Source: Spirochaetales bacterium (GTDB lineage Bacteria; Spirochaetota; Spirochaetia; Sphaerochaetales; Sphaerochaetaceae). Taken from it: a stretch of DNA of 27,210 nt. Within the stretch, counting starts at the first letter, position 1. Each line of letters begins with the position of its first letter. The notes beneath the pieces are model-generated. The model did not search any database and had not been told where the DNA came from. It saw nothing but the letters and a program-made list of their open reading frames with translations. A program made the translations under genes and the position numbers. The stretch spans positions 1-27,210 of the forward strand of contig JALFRH010000152.1 of assembly GCA_022785155.1 (NCBI GenBank). The letters run 5' to 3'. Positions 24,293-27,210 of the stretch are shown one piece after another.

Positions 24293-25066
24293 TCAGTCAG
24301 TAAAACCCTCGAACATCTCCCCCCTTTCGCAAACCTTGCAGAATATTCCCGAAGGAATGGTTTTATGGACCAATTCTCTCAGAAGGGAAATATCATTATT
24401 GTTTTCACTGACATGGATAAAGTATATCTGGTCTCCTCTGGAGCTGGTGTCAAGGGCAAAGGAAACGGCGTCATCGTTGGATAGATGACCATACTCTCCC
24501 CTGACCCTCTCTTTAAGCCAATAGGGATAGGGACCTTCATCCAACATGGATTTATCATAATTGGACTCTATGAACTTCACCCCAGATACCTTTGCATACC
24601 CCCATGCCTCCTCTGGTATGACGCCGGTATCTGTCATAAGAAAGATTCTGTCATTGCCGTTGATGATGAAATACCCGGAGGAGCCGGGAGAGTCATGGGA
24701 GGTTCTGAAGGGTGTCACTTCAAAGGCGCCTACGCCTAAAGTGGTTCCCCAGGTGAAGGGAAAGACCTGTTTTTTCTCTATCTTCAGTCTATCCATCTCT
24801 GTCTTTCCATCCCTAAGAGTGACACTGGACACAAAGACAGGGACACCTGTCTTACGCTGTACAGCACCTACCCCCTTGGCATGGTCGGGGTGAAGATGAG
24901 TAAGGAACATGGCGGAAAGTGATGAAAGCGGCATTGAGTGCATCTCCATCTCGCTTGAGAACTTTTTCCATGTCACTCCACAATCAACGGCGATTGTAGT
25001 TTCTCCGTCATAGAAAAGATAACAGTTACCACAGCTACCTGTAGTCAGGGCGCAATAGTGGAGCAT
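24293..25066 (-). CDS. MBL-fold hydrolase of the YycJ/WalJ type
   Basis: A 257-residue metallo-beta-lactamase-fold protein. It opens with the YycJ-like LTTGSCGNCYLFYDGETTI, then the canonical metal motif THLHPDHAKG (His57, His59, Asp61, His62). After it come LMTDTGVIPEEAW (metal-bridging Asp), a segment ESNYDKSML, GEYGHLSNDDAV and IHVSENNNDISL. This matches the YycJ/WalJ group, thought to be a phosphodiesterase or nuclease linked to DNA maintenance in Firmicutes; exact activity is not established. Cytosolic, typical length. Its ATG shares one base with the stop of the ArsC-like gene, so the two are coupled. Confidence 0.86.
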   Translation of the reverse strand: MLHYCALTTGSCGNCYLFYDGETTIAVDCGVTWKKFSSEMEMHSMPLSSLSAMFLTHLHPDHAKGVGAVQRKTGVPVFVSSVTLRDGKTEMDRLKIEKKQVFPFTWGTTLGVGAFEVTPFRTSHDSPGSSGYFIINGNDRIFLMTDTGVIPEEAWGYAKVSGVKFIESNYDKSMLDEGPYPYWLKERVRGEYGHLSNDDAVSFALDTSSRGDQIYFIHVSENNNDISLLRELVHKTIPSGIFCKVCERGEMFEGFTD

Positions 25067-25398
25067 TACTTATTCTCCTCCACCCAACTCTCACTCCAGC
25101 CTACATGGGCCTTCATACCATTTCTCAAAACAGGAATGACCATCATTTCAACATGCTCCTTGACTTCTTCCAAAGGATCATAGTCCCTCCAACTATATCC
25201 ATTCTTTTTGTAATAGTTGGAATTCTTGTCGATTATATCCTCTTTATCATCCAGGCTCTGGAAGATACTTGTCCACTCTTTTGGAGCAAGGCTTCTTTCA
25301 TCCAGATCAATAAACTGGAACTCTATTCTTCTTTCTTTGACCCACCTTATGGCGGCCCTTGTATTTTTATCTTTATTTCTACCGATTATCTGGAGCAT
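25066..25398 (-). CDS. ArsC/Spx-family thioredoxin-fold protein lacking the catalytic cysteine
   Basis: A 110-residue small protein with the ArsC/Spx layout: strand-loop-helix IIGRNKDKNTRAAIRWVKER, then FQFIDLDERSLAPKEW, IDKNSNYYKKNG and the conserved MVIPVLRNGMKAHVGW near the C-terminus. In family members the first loop holds Cys (KKCKDTRKA or CxxC); here that position is Asp or Lys and there is no cysteine in the whole protein, so arsenate-reductase or thiol-switch chemistry is ruled out. It may bind a partner, as Spx does with RNA polymerase. The ATG at 25398 has no clear Shine-Dalgarno. It is divergent from asnS and directly coupled to the WalJ-like gene. Confidence 0.8.
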   Translation of the reverse strand: MLQIIGRNKDKNTRAAIRWVKERRIEFQFIDLDERSLAPKEWTSIFQSLDDKEDIIDKNSNYYKKNGYSWRDYDPLEEVKEHVEMMVIPVLRNGMKAHVGWSESWVEENK

Positions 25399-25500
25399 GG
25401 AATGAGATTATCCAAAACCCATTGTTCCTTCAATACATTTTTCTCTTGACCCAATTTGCATAATGAAAGAAGATATCCCAAACATTTCCCTCGGGAAAAT

Positions 25501-25506
25501 AGGAGA
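25501..25506 (+). promoter_or_regulatory. Shine-Dalgarno that sets the asnS start
   Basis: AGGAGA lies six bases before the ATG at 25513. It favours this ATG over an in-frame TTG at 25456, which would add 19 residues that do not look like AsnRS. Confidence 0.75.
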
Positions 25507-25512
25507 TTATAT

Positions 25513-26898
25513 ATGAAAGAAAGAATCAAAGCGCTTCTCACAAGAGAGCCGAGCTCAGAGATTGTAAGAGCTGAGGGCTGGGTGAGAACAAAGAGAGACA
25601 GCAAGAATGTTTGCTTTTTGGAAATCAACGACGGTTCCTGTCTTAAGGGACTCCAGGCAGTTATCGATAAGGCTTCTTTCAATAATAATAATCTCCTTGA
25701 TTCGATTTCCACTGGAGCGGCAGTATCTGTAGAAGGAACAATCGTCGAAAGCCTTGGTGGAAACCAGAAGGTCGAGTTGGCTGTAACATCCCTTGATCTT
25801 GTGGGTCCATGTCCAAACGACTATCCATTGCAGAAAAAGAGACATACAGTCGAGTTCTTGAGAGAACAGGCTTACCTAAGACCAAGAACAAACCTCTTTG
25901 GTGCTGTAACAAGAGTCAGGAACACAATGGCTTTTGCAGTACATCAGTTCTTCCAGGAGAACGGCTTTGTTTATGTCAACACTCCCCTTATTACAGCCAG
26001 TGACTGTGAAGGTGCCGGCGAGCAGTTCCAGGTCACCACATTGGATCTGAATAATGTTCCAAGGAAGGAAGATGGTTCTGTGGATTATTCAAAGGATTTC
26101 TTTGGAAAGCTGGCAAACCTTACTGTATCAGGTCAGCTTGAAGGTGAGACTTATGCTATGGCTATGAAGAATATCTATACATTCGGTCCGACCTTCCGTG
26201 CCGAGGAGTCCAACACATCCCGTCACCTTGCAGAGTTCTGGATGATAGAGCCTGAGATGGCATTCTGTGACCTAGAGGGAGACATGGACTGTGCAGAGAG
26301 CTTCCTGAAGTATATCTTCAAGGCTGTTTTGGATAAAAACAGTGAGGATATGGCGTTCTTCGAGCAGTTTGTTCTCAAGGGACTGATCGAAACACTTGAA
26401 GGTGTCGTCTCAACTCCTTTCGAGCACATGACATATACAGAGGCCATCAAGCATCTCGAGAAGCACAATGAGAAGTTTGAATTCCCTGTCGAGTGGGGTT
26501 CAGATATCGCATCTGAGCATGAAAGATATCTGACAGAAGTCATTGCAAAGAGACCTGTAATCGTCACTGACTATCCAAAGGAGATAAAGAGTTTCTACAT
26601 GAAGCAAAACGATGATGGAAAGACAGTAAGAGGTATGGATATCCTTGCTCCTAGACTTGGTGAGATCATCGGAGGAAGCGAAAGAGAGAGTGACTACGAT
26701 AAGCTCAAGGCCAGAATGGATGAGCTTCAGATGGATGATACGAACTACTGGTGGTACATGAATCTTCGCCGCTATGGTACAGCTCCACATGCCGGCTTCG
26801 GGCTAGGCTTCGAAAGAGCTGTAAGATATGTCACAGGCGTCGAGAACATCAGGGATGTCATCCCATATCCAAGAGCTGTCGGATATTGCGAGTATTGA
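25513..26898 (+). CDS. asnS: Asparaginyl-tRNA synthetase
   Basis: A 461-residue class IIb synthetase that charges tRNA-Asn with asparagine using ATP. An N-terminal OB-fold anticodon-binding domain (about 1-110; VRAEGWVRTKRDSKNVCFLE) precedes the catalytic core. Core motifs: motif 2 FRAEESNTSRHLAEFWMIEP and motif 3 GFGLGFERAVRYVTG followed by IRDVIPYPRAVG. The AsnRS-type sequence EFWMIEPEMAF and the 461-residue length separate it from AspRS. Its own terminator lies 17 bases after the stop. It is divergent from the ArsC-like gene. Presence of AsnRS points to direct charging of tRNA-Asn. Confidence 0.97.
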   Translation: MKERIKALLTREPSSEIVRAEGWVRTKRDSKNVCFLEINDGSCLKGLQAVIDKASFNNNNLLDSISTGAAVSVEGTIVESLGGNQKVELAVTSLDLVGPCPNDYPLQKKRHTVEFLREQAYLRPRTNLFGAVTRVRNTMAFAVHQFFQENGFVYVNTPLITASDCEGAGEQFQVTTLDLNNVPRKEDGSVDYSKDFFGKLANLTVSGQLEGETYAMAMKNIYTFGPTFRAEESNTSRHLAEFWMIEPEMAFCDLEGDMDCAESFLKYIFKAVLDKNSEDMAFFEQFVLKGLIETLEGVVSTPFEHMTYTEAIKHLEKHNEKFEFPVEWGSDIASEHERYLTEVIAKRPVIVTDYPKEIKSFYMKQNDDGKTVRGMDILAPRLGEIIGGSERESDYDKLKARMDELQMDDTNYWWYMNLRRYGTAPHAGFGLGFERAVRYVTGVENIRDVIPYPRAVGYCEY

Positions 26899-26914
26899 TC
26901 CCAAATCAAATCTT

Positions 26915-26941
26915 AGCTGGATCTTGTGGTCCAGCTTTTTT
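26915..26941 (+). terminator. Intrinsic terminator of asnS
   Basis: AGCTGGA (26915-26921) pairs perfectly with TCCAGCT (26930-26936), loop of eight bases, followed by a T-run to 26941. Confidence 0.93.
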
Positions 26942-27086
26942 ATTCATCGAGCGACATCCAGTTTTCAGCAACAGAATATATTCCAAGCTGCTTTAGATTA
27001 TCCAACCCGGTTTTGATCAATAGTTTGTTCTGTATCCTTCTTATTGTCCTGATTGAAGTTCCAAGTAAGGAACTCAATGTTGACAC
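26940..27086 (-). CDS. Possible short HTH-like ORF, weak start
   Basis: The minus strand is open from about 27194 to a TAA at 26940-26942 but contains no ATG that would open it. From a GTG at 27086, with CAGGG about ten bases upstream, it would encode 48 residues starting STLSSLLGTSIRTIRRIQNK, which has a helix-turn-helix look, and ending ENWMSLDE. It could be a small gene, the tail of a decayed gene, or chance. The upstream part of the frame is AT-rich and hydrophobic by composition. Not recognised. Confidence 0.22.
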   Translation of the reverse strand: MSTLSSLLGTSIRTIRRIQNKLLIKTGLDNLKQLGIYSVAENWMSLDE

Positions 27087-27210
27087 TTGAATTATACCCT
27101 GAAAAATAGTAGATAAAAAAGAGCAGAAAAAGAGAAGTAAAATTACAATTAAATACTTATAATATATAGAAATACTTCCTGTTATTGTGTATAATTATCT
27201 CAACCAAAAG
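26943..27210. other. AT-rich intergenic end of window
   Basis: Beyond the weak minus-strand ORF I see no gene, RNA or repeat here. The last 100 bases are very AT-rich, with several TATAAT-like strings, which suggests a promoter region for a gene past the window edge. No -35/-10 pair with correct spacing stands out. Confidence 0.4.

Noticed and set aside
25446..25451. TTGACC upstream of asnS as a -35 box.
   Set aside because: No acceptable -10 sequence is found 16-18 bases downstream; only weak AAGATAT-like strings occur.
27080..27085. A perfect TTGACA near the window end.
   Set aside because: No TATAAT-like box at correct spacing follows on the plus strand, and it lies in the weak minus-strand ORF.

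Overview
The window is a gene-dense stretch of a moderately AT-rich bacterial chromosome. It holds about 20 protein genes and no rRNA, tRNA, insertion sequence, integrase or CRISPR array that I can see. The lipoprotein signals (Cys at position 19-21 after LSC, ASC or VSC), a long InlB B-repeat (Listeria-Bacteroides repeat) lipoprotein beside a BspA-type leucine-rich-repeat lipoprotein, a DUF1576 membrane protein, an AddAB-type nuclease pair and L-rhamnose use together suggest a host-associated (gut-type) anaerobic spirochaete, Treponema/Sphaerochaeta-like. That taxonomic reading is inference from gene content, not from a marker phylogeny.

Layout, left to right. (1) 1-2162: the 5' part of an aldo/keto reductase (-), divergent from a MATE exporter (+). 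(2) 2209-8237: an addB-addA operon (+) with a 4-bp ATGA overlap, a two-subunit helicase-nuclease for double-strand-break repair. (3) 8244-9998: a tightly overlapping three-gene unit (-) reading MBL-fold hydrolase, C_GCAxxG_C_C cysteine protein, DUF3267 HExxH membrane protein. It meets addA tail to tail. (4) 10070-14490: a complete rhamnose operon (-) reading AraC regulator, rhaB, rhaA, rhaD, then an intrinsic terminator. (5) 14586-15815: a lipoprotein (+) with a CX5R tyrosine-phosphatase domain and an N-terminal domain resembling the SAM-hydroxide-adenosyltransferase C-domain, with its own terminator. (6) 16025-18935: an orphan Hpt protein (+) whose 3' end overlaps an opposing DUF1576 protein and MFS transporter pair (-). 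(7) 19051-24162: two large surface-type lipoproteins in one unit (-), a 12-repeat InlB-type protein followed by a coiled-coil/LRR protein, then a terminator. (8) 24293-26941: a cysteine-less ArsC/Spx-like protein with a WalJ-type MBL protein (-), divergent from asnS (+) with its terminator. (9) 26943-27210: AT-rich, with at most a short weak ORF.

Functionally, the rha genes convert L-rhamnose to dihydroxyacetone phosphate and L-lactaldehyde. No rhamnose transporter, mutarotase or lactaldehyde reductase lies in the window. AddAB and asnS are housekeeping. The parts that are least explained are the paired repeat lipoproteins, the phosphatase fusion lipoprotein, the orphan Hpt gene and the MBL/C_GCAxxG/DUF3267 unit. 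I see no clear-cut new defence or mobile system.
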